From contig NZ_JAEUAV010000008.1 in the NCBI RefSeq assembly GCF_019511605.1, positions 1 through 64,000 of the forward strand: a stretch of DNA of 64,000 nucleotides. Reading direction: 5' to 3'. Shown in pieces: positions 35,002 through 44,212 of the stretch. The notes beneath the pieces are model-generated. The model searched no databases and was not told the origin of the DNA. It saw only the letters and a list, made by a program, of their open reading frames with translations. How positions within the stretch are numbered: position 1 is the stretch's first letter; every line of letters starts with the position of its first letter. This DNA comes from Paraburkholderia phenoliruptrix (GTDB lineage: Bacteria > Pseudomonadota > Gammaproteobacteria > Burkholderiales > Burkholderiaceae). The position numbers were made by a program, and so were the translations under genes.

Positions 35002-35946
35002 GTGTTCGTGATCTTTGGAGCAAACGGCAATGTAGGCAAAGCATCCGCCACCGCATTGCGGCGCGCCAGGCACGACGTGCGTGCCGTGCTTCGCAGTGCC
35101 GCGCACGCCGCGCCGCTCGCGGAAATCGGCTGCGACATCGCGATTGCCGATCTGCGCGACCGCACGGCAATGGCACGCGCTCTCGATGGCGCACGGGCGG
35201 TGCAGATACTGTGTCCGGTGCCGCGCGATCATGCCGACCCGGCGCGCGAAATGCGCAGCACGATCGACGCGAGCGTCGACGCATTGCGGGCAAACCTGCC
35301 TGAACACGTGCTCGCGCTGTCGGATTACGGCGCCGAGCATGCGAGCGGCACCGGCATCACCACGCTGTTCCACTATCTGGAGACACGCGTCGGCACGCTC
35401 GACACCCAGCTCACGTTCCTGCGTGCCGCCGAGCACATGCACAACTGGGCACGCGTGCTGCCCGTTGCTTTGTCCACCGGCGCGCTGCCGAGTCTTCATC
35501 ATCCGCTCGATAAGCGCTTTCCTACTGTCGCCGCGCAAGACGTCGGCGCATTGGCCGCTCACTTGCTGCTGGACGCGAAACCGCCACAGCATGCGCCGCG
35601 CGTGGTGAGCATCGAAAGCGAAGAGCGCGTGAGCGTTGTCGATGTCGCACGCACCATCGGCGAACTCGCGGGCCGCGCGATCACGGCGCAGGCGGTGCCG
35701 CGCGAGCAATGGGCGGCCATGCTCGAGCGTGCCGGTCTTGGCGAGGCACACGCGCGGCTCATCATCGATCTATACGACGCTCATAACGCTGGCCGCATCG
35801 ACGTCGAGGCCAACGTCAGCGAGCGCCGTACGGGTCCGACGACCCTGGCGCAGGCATTAGCGGTGCTCGTGCGAGGTGGGGCAAATCGGGCAGATCGGGC
35901 AAATGGGGCAAATCGGGCAAGTGGCCAGCCAGGAGCTCATCAATGA
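35002..35946 (+). CDS. NmrA/NAD(P)H-binding family protein
   Basis: 314 residues starting with GTG after AAGGGACC. The Rossmann motif FGANGNVGKA at the N-terminus and the overall NmrA-like arrangement (CDIAIADLRDRTAMARAL, VSIESEERVSVVDVARTIGE) suggest a quinone-reductase-like or redox-sensing atypical SDR. The last 25 residues are an Asn/Ala/Arg/Gly-rich tail encoded by a short tandem repeat and are probably not part of the fold. Confidence 0.87.
   Translation: MFVIFGANGNVGKASATALRRARHDVRAVLRSAAHAAPLAEIGCDIAIADLRDRTAMARALDGARAVQILCPVPRDHADPAREMRSTIDASVDALRANLPEHVLALSDYGAEHASGTGITTLFHYLETRVGTLDTQLTFLRAAEHMHNWARVLPVALSTGALPSLHHPLDKRFPTVAAQDVGALAAHLLLDAKPPQHAPRVVSIESEERVSVVDVARTIGELAGRAITAQAVPREQWAAMLERAGLGEAHARLIIDLYDAHNAGRIDVEANVSERRTGPTTLAQALAVLVRGGANRADRANGANRASGQPGAHQ
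35878..35917 (+). repeat. GGGCAAATC-type repeat at the 3' end of the NmrA-like gene
   Basis: GGGG-CAAATC-GGG-CAGATC-GGG-CAAAT-GGGG-CAAATC-GGG: five G-runs with 5-6-base spacers. It lies inside the coding region and encodes alternating Ala-Asn-Arg/Gly residues. It also satisfies a relaxed G-quadruplex rule. Confidence 0.85.
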
Positions 35947-35957
35947 GGAGGATCGCG

Positions 35958-36119
35958 ATGACGAGCTGTGTGCTGCGGTATCAGACGAAAGCCGTGCGCG
36001 TGAATCTGCGCGGCCTGCTGGCGCTCGCACTAACGCTGGCGGGACTGTTCGGCTGGCGCGCGCTGCGCGATCTTCTTAACGCGATTCCCGACAGCAACGA
36101 AGACTTCGGCTTGTTCTAA
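35958..36119 (+). CDS. small single-span membrane protein (53 aa)
   Basis: A 53-codon reading frame begins 11 bp after the NmrA-like stop and is preceded by a strong ribosome binding site (GAGGAGGATCGCG). It encodes a short basic N-terminus (MTSCVLRYQTKAVRVNLR), one hydrophobic helix (GLLALALTLAGLFGW) and a polar tail ending DSNEDFGLF. Codon use is high-GC like its neighbours. No family is recognised; positive-inside charge suggests the N-terminus faces the cytoplasm. Confidence 0.7.
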   Translation: MTSCVLRYQTKAVRVNLRGLLALALTLAGLFGWRALRDLLNAIPDSNEDFGLF

Positions 36120-36393
36120 GCGGTGGGCTCGCACAGCGCGCGGGCAGGCGTGCCCGAACGACGCGGCGTCAACGACACCGCGCGTTGACCACCCAGCCTA
36201 GATGCAGTGGCTGGGACGGTCCGCCTTTAGTGCAGCGATGTAGCAACGTGGCCGGTTCCGCCATCCTTCGTAGCCGAAGGCATCCAGCAGGGCGACGTAC
36301 CCCGCGGCAGTACAGCTCGGCATGGCCCATGCCGTTCATGAAGGCACGCTCAGTGCGGCTTGCACCGGAGCCGAACCACTGCTGTTGCTGTGC

Positions 36394-38031
36394 CTACGCC
36401 TGCGGCTCCGCCTGTGGCGACAGTAACGACGAAGCCAGCAGCGCGCGCGTGTACGGATGTGACGGTGCATGCAAAACCTCGAGCGTGTCGCCGGTCTCGA
36501 CGACGCGCCCCGCCTTCATCACGATCACGCGGTGAGCGACGGCCCGCATCACGGCAAGATCGTGCGTGATAAGCAGGTAGCTCAGCTTGCGCGTCTTCTG
36601 CAGATGTACCAGCAATGCCAGCACTTGCTGCTGAATGGAAACGTCGAGCGCGCTCGTCGGTTCGTCCAGCACCAGCAGTTCCGGCTCCACCGCGAGCGCG
36701 CGAGCAATCGCAATCCGTTGACGTTGGCCACCGGAGAACTCGTGCGGATAGCGCGGCATCGCATCCGCGGGCAGCCCCACTTCCTCCAGTAACGCGGCAA
36801 CGCGCACGCGTCGGGCCTCCGCACCCATTTCAGGCCGATGCATGACAAGGCCCTCGCCGACAATCTGTTCGACCGTCATGCGGGGCGAGAGCGAGCCGAA
36901 CGGGTCCTGAAACACCACCTGCATGCGCGAGTACAACGCCCGCCGCGACCGCGCGGTCGTCAGCAGCGATAACGGCATGCCGTCGATATGCACGTGGCCC
37001 GAGGCCGGACGCTGCAAGCCGAGCACGGTAGCCGCGAGCGTCGACTTCCCCGAACCCGATTCGCCGGCAATGCCGAGCGTCTCCCCGCGCCGCAAGCTGA
37101 AATCGACATCGTGCACCGCGCGAAAGGTCGAGCGGCCAAATAGCGAGCGCCAGCCCTTGGCGGAGGTGCTGTAATCGACACTGAGCCCCTGGACGTCGAG
37201 CACACGGCGCGCGCCTTTTTCGAGCGGAGCAATGGAGCGGCGCGGTTCGCTGTCGAGCAGACGCTGCGTGTACGGGTGCCGCGGGTCGGCGAACAACGCC
37301 TCTGTCGTATTCGTTTCGACGAGCACGCCCTTTTCCATGACGGCGACGCGCTGCGCGAAACGCCTCACGAGATTCAGATCGTGCGTGATGAGCAGCACGG
37401 CCATGCCGCGCTCGGCGGCCTCCTGCTCCTGAAGCGCTATCAGCAGATCGACAATCTGCTGGCGCACCGTGACGTCGAGCGCGGTCGTCGGTTCGTCGGC
37501 GAGAAGCAGGCGCGGACGGCACGCGAGCGCCATCGCGATCATCGCGCGTTGACGCTGGCCGCCTGACAACTGGTGCGGAAAACTGTCGATACGCCGCTCC
37601 GGCTCGGCAATGCCCGTGCGCCTGAGCAGCTCGATGCCGCGCGCGCGCGCCGCTTCGGGCCGCCCGCCCTCGTGCAGACGCACGCTTTCGGCGATCTGCT
37701 TGCCGATCGTGAAAAGCGGATTGAGCGCGGTCATCGGCTCCTGAAAGACCATCGCTACGTCCGCGCCGCGCAGGCCGCGCATCTCCTGCTCGGTTTTTGC
37801 GAGCAGGTCTTCGCCGTCGAGCAGAATCCGCCCGCTCAAGCGCGCATGATCGACCAGCCGCAAAATGGACAACGCCGTGACGCTCTTGCCCGAGCCCGAT
37901 TCGCCGACCAGCGCGACCCGCTCGCCGCGCGCAATGGAAAGGCTCAGATCGCGCACCGCGAAGCGGTCGCCGAAGCGCACGGAAAACCCCTCGATCTGGA
38001 GCAAGGGCCGCTCGATGGGCGCGCGGTTCAT
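36394..38031 (-). CDS. yejF: peptide ABC transporter ATP-binding protein YejF
   Basis: 545 residues with two complete ABC ATPase domains: Walker A GESGSGKS in each half, signatures LSGGQRQRAMIAMAL and FSGGQRQRIAIARAL, and Walker B LLLADEPTTALD and LLVLDEPTSALD. This fused two-NBD form powers the YejBE permease. The start overlaps the yejE stop by 4 bp. Last gene of the Yej/TonB cluster. Confidence 0.95.
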   Translation of the reverse strand: MNRAPIERPLLQIEGFSVRFGDRFAVRDLSLSIARGERVALVGESGSGKSVTALSILRLVDHARLSGRILLDGEDLLAKTEQEMRGLRGADVAMVFQEPMTALNPLFTIGKQIAESVRLHEGGRPEAARARGIELLRRTGIAEPERRIDSFPHQLSGGQRQRAMIAMALACRPRLLLADEPTTALDVTVRQQIVDLLIALQEQEAAERGMAVLLITHDLNLVRRFAQRVAVMEKGVLVETNTTEALFADPRHPYTQRLLDSEPRRSIAPLEKGARRVLDVQGLSVDYSTSAKGWRSLFGRSTFRAVHDVDFSLRRGETLGIAGESGSGKSTLAATVLGLQRPASGHVHIDGMPLSLLTTARSRRALYSRMQVVFQDPFGSLSPRMTVEQIVGEGLVMHRPEMGAEARRVRVAALLEEVGLPADAMPRYPHEFSGGQRQRIAIARALAVEPELLVLDEPTSALDVSIQQQVLALLVHLQKTRKLSYLLITHDLAVMRAVAHRVIVMKAGRVVETGDTLEVLHAPSHPYTRALLASSLLSPQAEPQA

Positions 38032-39083
38032 CGCGGCGCTCCACCGAAAGCGGAACCGCGCGAGCGGGTGTCGAGCGCATTACGCAGTGCGTCGCCAATA
38101 AACGTCAGCAGCAACAGCGTGACGACGAGCGCGGCAAACGCGGAGACCGATATCCACCAGGCGTCGAGATTGTTCTTGCCTTCCTGCAACAGCTCGCCGA
38201 GGCTCGGCGTCGGCGGCGGCACACCGAGGCCGAGAAAATCGAGGCTGGTGAGCGAGAGGATCGCGGCGCTCATGCGAAACGGCAGGAACGTGATGACCGG
38301 CGTGAGGCTGTTCGGCAGCACATGGCGCCAGATGATCTGCCAGTTCGACAGCCCCAGGGTGCGGGCGGCCTTGACGTAGTCGAGCGAACGGTTGCGCAGA
38401 AACTCCGCGCGCACGTAGTCGGACAGCACGAGCCAGCCGAACATGGACAAAAGAATGAATAGCAGCCACAGCGTCGGCTCGAAGATCGACGCGAAGATAA
38501 TGAGCAGATACAGGTCCGGCATCGAGCTCCATATTTCGATCAGGCGCTGCCCGAACAGGTCGGTGCGTCCGCCGTAGAAGCCCTGAACGGCGCCCGCGGC
38601 CACGCCGATCAGCACGCCCGACACCGTCAACGCGAGCGCCATGCATACCGACAGCCTGAAGCCGTACAGCAGCCGCGCGAGCACGTCGCGGCCGTATTGA
38701 TCGGTGCCCAGCCAGTTCGACGAAGTGGGCGGCGCCGGATACGGATGCACCGCGAAATAGTCGATGGTGTCGTAGTGGAAGCGATTGGGCGGATAGATCG
38801 CGAAGTTGCCGTTCGACTCGAGCCGCGAGCGGATATAAGGATCGAGGTAATTCGCACGCGCCGGAAAATCGCCGCCGAAGAGCGTCTCCGGATAATCCTT
38901 CACGATCGGAAAATAGTAGTGCCCGTCGTAACGCACGATGAGCGGCCGGTCGTTCGACAGTACCTCGCCGAGCAGGCTCAGTGCGAACAGCGACGCGAAG
39001 ATCACGAGGCTCCAGTAGCCGGGCCGCTGCCGCCGAAAGCGCAGCCACGTGCGCCGCCACGGGGACGGCACCGCCTGGCGCAT
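38028..39083 (-). CDS. yejE: peptide ABC transporter permease YejE
   Basis: About 351 residues from the ATG at 39083, which matches the usual YejE N-terminus (TWLRFRRQRPGYWSLVIF). Alternative in-frame starts at 39143 or 39158 would overlap yejB by about 50 bp. It has the N-terminal helix, the characteristic periplasmic segment (RPLIVRYDGHYYFPIVKDYP) and five C-terminal helices of a BPD_transp_1 permease with the EAA-like loop (LDYVKAARTLGLSNWQII). Confidence 0.93.
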   Translation of the reverse strand: MRQAVPSPWRRTWLRFRRQRPGYWSLVIFASLFALSLLGEVLSNDRPLIVRYDGHYYFPIVKDYPETLFGGDFPARANYLDPYIRSRLESNGNFAIYPPNRFHYDTIDYFAVHPYPAPPTSSNWLGTDQYGRDVLARLLYGFRLSVCMALALTVSGVLIGVAAGAVQGFYGGRTDLFGQRLIEIWSSMPDLYLLIIFASIFEPTLWLLFILLSMFGWLVLSDYVRAEFLRNRSLDYVKAARTLGLSNWQIIWRHVLPNSLTPVITFLPFRMSAAILSLTSLDFLGLGVPPPTPSLGELLQEGKNNLDAWWISVSAFAALVVTLLLLTFIGDALRNALDTRSRGSAFGGAPR

Positions 39084-39096
39084 TGCGCCGGATACT

Positions 39097-40149
39097 TCAT
39101 CGGTCCAGCCGGTTGAACTGGATGCGCGGGTCGACGAGGACATAGCAGACGTCAGCAATGAGTTTGGTTACGAGAGCGATCAGCGTGAAAAGGAACAGCG
39201 AGCCGAGCACGACCGGATAATCGCGGCGAATGACGGAGTCGTATGAAAGCTGACCCATGCCGTCGAGGGAGAACAGGGTTTCGATCAGCAGATTGCCGTT
39301 CAGGAACGCGCCGACGAACGCCGCCGGCAAACCTGTCAGCAGCGGAATGGCGGCGTTGCGCAGCACGTGCTTCCACAGCACGTCGCGCTCGGCCGCGCCC
39401 TTTGCGCGAGCCGTCAGCACGTACTGCCGGCCGATTTCCTCGAGAAAGGTGTTCTTGGTGAGAATCGTGACGATCGCGAAGTTGCCGACCACCGAGGCCG
39501 TTACCGGCAGCACGATGTGCCACAGGTAGTCCAGCAGCTTGCCGGGCACGCTCAGCTCCGCGAAGTTGTCCGACGTGAGGCCACGCATCGGGAACACCTG
39601 CCAGAAGGTGCCGCCACCAAACAGCATCAGCAGCAGCACGCCAAGCACGAAGCCGGGTATCGCATAACCCGCGAGCACCAGCACGCTCGTCGCGGTGTCG
39701 AAGCGCGAACCGTTGCGTACCGCCTTCGCAATGCCGAGCGGCACGGACACCAGATACGTCAGCAGTACCGTCCATAGCCCGAGAGTGATCGACACGGGCA
39801 GCTTCGAGCAGATCACGTCCCACACTCGCGCGTGCTGGTAATACGACTGCCCGAGATCGAAGCGCGCATAGTGTTCGAGCATCAGAACGTAGCGCTCGAG
39901 CGGCGGCTTGTCGAAGCCGAACTGCTTTTTGATCTGCTCGATCTGCTGCGGATCGACACCCTGGCTGCCGTGGTAACCGCCGCCGCCCGCCCCCGCCTCT
40001 CCGCCACGGCCAGCGCCGTGGCGGAGTTGCGTCATCACCTGCTCGACCGGCCCACCCGGCACGAACTGCGTAACGACGAACGTCAGCGTGACGACGCCGA
40101 GCAACGTCGGCACCATCAACAGCAATCTTCTGAGAATGTAGGCAAGCAT
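39097..40149 (-). CDS. yejB: peptide ABC transporter permease YejB
   Basis: 350 residues, DppB-like inner-membrane permease (LAYILRRLLLMVPTLLGVV, FVVTQFVPGGPVEQ) with a long Gly-rich insertion (about 45-60) as in YejB. Preceded by GAGGAGCAGC and 15 bp after yejA. Confidence 0.95.
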   Translation of the reverse strand: MLAYILRRLLLMVPTLLGVVTLTFVVTQFVPGGPVEQVMTQLRHGAGRGGEAGAGGGGYHGSQGVDPQQIEQIKKQFGFDKPPLERYVLMLEHYARFDLGQSYYQHARVWDVICSKLPVSITLGLWTVLLTYLVSVPLGIAKAVRNGSRFDTATSVLVLAGYAIPGFVLGVLLLMLFGGGTFWQVFPMRGLTSDNFAELSVPGKLLDYLWHIVLPVTASVVGNFAIVTILTKNTFLEEIGRQYVLTARAKGAAERDVLWKHVLRNAAIPLLTGLPAAFVGAFLNGNLLIETLFSLDGMGQLSYDSVIRRDYPVVLGSLFLFTLIALVTKLIADVCYVLVDPRIQFNRLDR

Positions 40150-40164
40150 GCTGCTCCTCGAAGG

Positions 40165-42144
40165 CTAGTGAGCCGGGGCCGCGGGCACAGACGCAGACGC
40201 AGGCGCGCTGCCGGCTGGCCGCCTGGCGAACCAGTAACTGATCACCCAGTCTTCGTATCCGTACGACGCCGGCAAGATCTTTGGAAATCCAAGCGTCGTC
40301 TTGTAGCCGATGCGCGCGCCCGGTGCGTGGTACTCCGGCACGAGGTAATACGAGTTGATCAGCACGCGATCGAGCGCGCGGGTCGCTGCCTGCAGATCGT
40401 CCAGAGTGGTCGCGGCGAGCGCCGCGCGAATCAGCGAGTCCACCGCGGGCGAGCGGATGCCGGGGTAATTTTCCGAGCCCACCTGCGAGGCCGCCGCGCT
40501 GCCAAAGCGCCGCTCGAGTTCCACGCCCGGAATCGTCACGGGTGCATAGATATACGTGGTCATATCGAACTCGAAGTTGTCGATCCGCTTCTGATACAAC
40601 GCACTGTCGATCTGGCGCAAATGCGCGTCTATGCCGAGGTTCGCGAGCGCCTGCATGTACGGCAGGATCAGACGGTCCATGCCTGGCTGGTCGTCGATGA
40701 TCTCGATTCGCATCGGCAAGCCGTTCGCGTCGCGCAGCGCGCCGTCGCGGTATCGCCAGCCGGCTTGCGCGAGCAGGTCGCGGGCCACGCGCAGATTGCC
40801 GCGCAGTGAATTGGGCGGCAGCGTATTGGGCGGCTGCACCATCGGGCCGAACACTTCGGGCGGCAGACTCGCACGGTACGGCGCGAGCAGCGCGAGTTCC
40901 TTCGGCCCCGGCATGCCGGTCGCGCCGAACGGACTCGCGTCGAAATAGCTTTTGGTGCGCCTGTACTGGCCATAGAACATCATCCGGTTCATCCAGTCGT
41001 AGTCGAACGCCAGCGTCAAAGCATGGCGCACACGCACGTCCTGGAACATCGGCTTGCGAAGGTTCATCAGCATGCCCTGCATCTGCGCGGGGCCGTCCGC
41101 AAAGGTGCCTTTCGCCAGCGAGCCGTTCTGGAAGTTCTTGCCGACATACTTGCGCGCCCACTGCGTTGCGCTGTATTCGACGATCGCGTCGGCGTCGCCC
41201 GCCTTGAACGCTTCGAGCTGGGTGTAGTGGTCGCGATACAGCTTGAAGGTGATGTGCGCGAAACGGTACATGCCGCGCCTCGACGGCAGGTCCGCGGCCC
41301 AATATGCCGGATTGCGCCTGTAAGTGATTTCCTTGTCGTTCTTGCGCGATTCGACGAGGTACGGGCCGCTCGATACCGGCGCCTCGTTCGCGATCTGGTC
41401 GAACGGCGCCCGCTTGCCGTCGGCGCGCATTCCCCACTTCGGCGAGAACACCGGCAAGTCGCCTGCGATCAGCGGCGCATCGCGCTCGGCGCGTTTGAAG
41501 TCGAAGCGCACCGTTGCCCGGTCGAGCACGACCGCCCGCCGGATCACCGCGAACTGCGCGTTGAAGACGGGCGACGCACGCGGGCTCGTCAACGTGTCGA
41601 ACGAATACTTGACGTCGGCGGCGGTAATCGGATCACCGTTGGAAAAGCGCGCGGCCGGATTGATGTGAAACGTCGCCGAAGAAAAGTCCGGCGCCACCTC
41701 CACGTCGTCCGCGATCAGCGGATACTCGGATGCGAGTTCGTCCCAGCTTCGCTGCATCAGCGTGTCGAACATCAGATGCTGCACGTCCGGCGCGGGCGCG
41801 CCGCGCACGAGGAACGGATTCATCGAATCGTAGCTTTGCAATTCGTTGTAGTTCTGGAAGCTGAGCTTGCCGTCCGTTGGTGCGGTGGGATCCGCGTAGT
41901 CGAAATGCGTGAAATTCGCGGGATATTTCGGTTCGCCGTATTGCGCCAGTGACGGCTTCGCGTGCACACCTGCGCACAGCGCGGCCAACGCGAGGCTCAG
42001 GCCGGTGGCGCGCGCCCACGAAAAGGCCGCGCCGCGGCCGCGTCGCATCGTGAACATGCATGCGCGCGCGAGCACGAACGCCGATGCAAGCACGCGCGGG
42101 AGCATGCGCCGCGCGCGGGGCCGGCGAAACTTCACAAGTCTCAT
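40165..42144 (-). CDS. yejA: periplasmic peptide-binding protein YejA
   Basis: 659 residues, SBP_bac_5 family extracellular solute-binding protein. After a long basic N-terminal region a signal helix ends near LCAGVHAKPSLAQYG. The mature part begins with FDYADPTAPTDGKLSFQNYN, typical of YejA, followed by SYDSMNPFLVRG. In enteric bacteria YejABEF imports oligopeptides and peptide-nucleotide toxins such as microcin C. The Met at 42144 may be too early; an internal Met near the signal helix is possible. Confidence 0.93.
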   Translation of the reverse strand: MRLVKFRRPRARRMLPRVLASAFVLARACMFTMRRGRGAAFSWARATGLSLALAALCAGVHAKPSLAQYGEPKYPANFTHFDYADPTAPTDGKLSFQNYNELQSYDSMNPFLVRGAPAPDVQHLMFDTLMQRSWDELASEYPLIADDVEVAPDFSSATFHINPAARFSNGDPITAADVKYSFDTLTSPRASPVFNAQFAVIRRAVVLDRATVRFDFKRAERDAPLIAGDLPVFSPKWGMRADGKRAPFDQIANEAPVSSGPYLVESRKNDKEITYRRNPAYWAADLPSRRGMYRFAHITFKLYRDHYTQLEAFKAGDADAIVEYSATQWARKYVGKNFQNGSLAKGTFADGPAQMQGMLMNLRKPMFQDVRVRHALTLAFDYDWMNRMMFYGQYRRTKSYFDASPFGATGMPGPKELALLAPYRASLPPEVFGPMVQPPNTLPPNSLRGNLRVARDLLAQAGWRYRDGALRDANGLPMRIEIIDDQPGMDRLILPYMQALANLGIDAHLRQIDSALYQKRIDNFEFDMTTYIYAPVTIPGVELERRFGSAAASQVGSENYPGIRSPAVDSLIRAALAATTLDDLQAATRALDRVLINSYYLVPEYHAPGARIGYKTTLGFPKILPASYGYEDWVISYWFARRPAGSAPASASVPAAPAH

Positions 42145-42274
42145 GGTTCAGGAATACCCAAGGTCGCGCGCCGGTTGCAAGCCGGCGCGCGGTACGTCGA
42201 ACCGGTGCGACGATGACCGCGGTCACCGCGCGCGCCGCTGCTTCCGCTGCTTGCGCTGCTTCAATACGCGCGCG

Positions 42275-43045
42275 TCATTCGTCGTCGTCGGCAGGCGTGG
42301 TCTTGAATGAGAACGCCACTTCGCCGACGTACGGCTCGGCATTCTTCTCGCACCGGTATGCCTTCGCCGCGGTCACGACCGCCTCGTTGAACACCGCGGT
42401 CGGCGGCGTCACACGCACGATCTTGACGTCGCTCACGCTGCCGTCCGTGCCGATCGACAGATGCGCGATGACGGTGGCCGAGATTCCTTCCTGTAACGCG
42501 CGGCGCGGGATTTGCGGCTGCACGGCCTGGCAGTGCCCGCGTCCGTCGACCACGCCGTGCAACGCCGGCGGCGCCGCGGGCACGGGCGGCGCGGCGGGCG
42601 CCGTGGCGGGACCGGGCGTCGCGTTCGCGGTGGCGAGCGCCGGCGCATTCGGGCTCGGATTCGCAGCGGGCGCGATATTGGCGGGCTTGGGCGTGGCCGA
42701 CGGCATTGCCGGCGGAGGCTTCTGCACCGGCAACGGTCTGGGTTGCGGCTTGGGTTGCGGCTTCACCGGCGTAGGCGCGGGCGGCGGTTCGAGCTTCTTT
42801 ACCTCAGGCGGCGGAGGCGGCGGCGGCGGCGCCATCGTCACTTCCATGATCTTGCGCGGGGGCGGCGGCTCCTGTTTGAAACTCACCTGCGAGAGCCCGG
42901 CGACGATCAGCAGTTCGACGACGAGCGCAATACCCACCGCGGTCTTCATGGACATGCGGCCATGCTGGGCCGGATGGGACGACGCCCAGAGAGCGCCGTT
43001 CAGACGGCTTTGCGGGTCTGTCATATCGAGTACCGGAGAGCTCAT
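42275..43045 (-). CDS. tonB: energy transducer TonB
   Basis: 256 residues. One N-terminal transmembrane helix (about 34-52, TAVGIALVVELLIVAGLS), a long Pro-rich spacer across the periplasm (about 60-175, with a PPPPPPPP run) and a C-terminal TonB domain (ISATVIAHLSIGTDGSVSDV, FNEAVVTAAKAYRCE). Its ATG overlaps the exbD stop. It couples the proton-driven ExbBD motor to the receptor encoded upstream. Confidence 0.94.
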   Translation of the reverse strand: MSSPVLDMTDPQSRLNGALWASSHPAQHGRMSMKTAVGIALVVELLIVAGLSQVSFKQEPPPPRKIMEVTMAPPPPPPPPEVKKLEPPPAPTPVKPQPKPQPRPLPVQKPPPAMPSATPKPANIAPAANPSPNAPALATANATPGPATAPAAPPVPAAPPALHGVVDGRGHCQAVQPQIPRRALQEGISATVIAHLSIGTDGSVSDVKIVRVTPPTAVFNEAVVTAAKAYRCEKNAEPYVGEVAFSFKTTPADDDE

Positions 43046-43461
43046 GTCGTCGGATTGGTGGCGAGGGCAACCGAGCTGATGCCCGCTGCACGCACCAGGT
43101 CCATTACCTTGACGATGTTCTTGTAGCTCGTGCCCTCGTCGCCTGCGATCGCCACGTCGACCTTCTTCGAGTCATGCACGAGCCCTTGCAGATGGGCGGT
43201 GAGTTCGGACGGCGTCACCGGCTTCGCGTCGAGATAAATCTCGTCGGTCTTCGTGACGCCGATCGACACCTTCACCGTCTGCTGCAACTGCTCGGCCGTG
43301 CTCGATTGCGGCAGGTCGAGCTTGATGCCCGCGCCCTGGATCATCTTCAGCGTGGCGAGCATGAAGAACACCAGCAGGAACATCATGATGTCGATCATCG
43401 GAATGATCTCGATCCGCGCTTTTTCCTCTGCGCCCAGGTAATGGCTGCGATGGTTACGCAT
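43042..43461 (-). CDS. exbD: biopolymer transport protein ExbD
   Basis: 139 residues. One N-terminal transmembrane helix containing the essential Asp (IEIIPMIDIMMFLLVFFML), followed by a periplasmic domain (VDVAIAGDEGTSYKNIVKVMDLVRAAG). Preceded by AAGGAGAAGGATC. Between exbB (25 bp upstream) and tonB. Confidence 0.95.
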   Translation of the reverse strand: MRNHRSHYLGAEEKARIEIIPMIDIMMFLLVFFMLATLKMIQGAGIKLDLPQSSTAEQLQQTVKVSIGVTKTDEIYLDAKPVTPSELTAHLQGLVHDSKKVDVAIAGDEGTSYKNIVKVMDLVRAAGISSVALATNPTT

Positions 43462-43486
43462 GATCCTTCTCCTTGGATGCCGCCGC

Positions 43487-44098
43487 TCAGGCGGCGAAGC
43501 GCGATACGAGCAGCGACTTGATCAGGTCGAACTGGTTGACCGTCATCCGGATGCGCTTGTTGAAGTAGTTCAGGAAGATCACGCAGACAATCGCGATGGT
43601 CAGGCCGCAGGCCGTGGCGGTCAGCGCATGGCCAATGCCGCCCGTCACGCCGTTTGGGTTCGCCGTGCCGCTCGTGCCGAGCACATTGAACGACTCCACC
43701 ATGCCGATGATCGTGCCCAGCAGCCCGAGCAACGGTCCGAGCGTCACCGCCGTGTCGAGAATCCACAGATTGCGGTCGAGCCGCGGCATCTGGAACATGA
43801 TGGTTTCCTCCAGTTCCCGCTCGACCACTGCTTCGGGCTTGCCACGCACCTTCAGCGCGCTTTTGACGAGTTCGCCCTGCACCGTTTGCCCATAGTGCTC
43901 GGCGACTTTCTGCGCGTCGGACAGGTTGGCCGGCTCGACCATCTTCAGATCGTGTTCGAGCGTCTTGCCCGCCTTGACCGCTCGCGAGAAAAACATGAAG
44001 CGCTCGACGATGATCGAGATGCCCAGCAGGAAGATGAAGGCCAGAATCGGAATCAGGCCCATCGATTGAACCGAATAATTGATAAGGGTATTGAGCAC
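43487..44098 (-). CDS. exbB: MotA/TolQ/ExbB proton channel protein
   Basis: 203 residues from a GTG preceded by CCGGAG. Three transmembrane helices (about 12-35, 118-140, 160-185) with the conserved LGPLLGLLGTIIGMVESF and IGHALTATACGLTIAI segments. Forms the inner-membrane motor with ExbD and TonB. Confidence 0.95.
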   Translation of the reverse strand: MLNTLINYSVQSMGLIPILAFIFLLGISIIVERFMFFSRAVKAGKTLEHDLKMVEPANLSDAQKVAEHYGQTVQGELVKSALKVRGKPEAVVERELEETIMFQMPRLDRNLWILDTAVTLGPLLGLLGTIIGMVESFNVLGTSGTANPNGVTGGIGHALTATACGLTIAIVCVIFLNYFNKRIRMTVNQFDLIKSLLVSRFAA

Positions 44099-44212
44099 GG
44101 GGAACTCCGGTTACGTCTCTAACAATGTCGAGCCGCCGCGGTCCCGAAGACCGGGAGCCGAAGCGGCCGACCGACTAAACAGACTGCGTTGTACAAACAA
44201 CCATCGCGCGAC

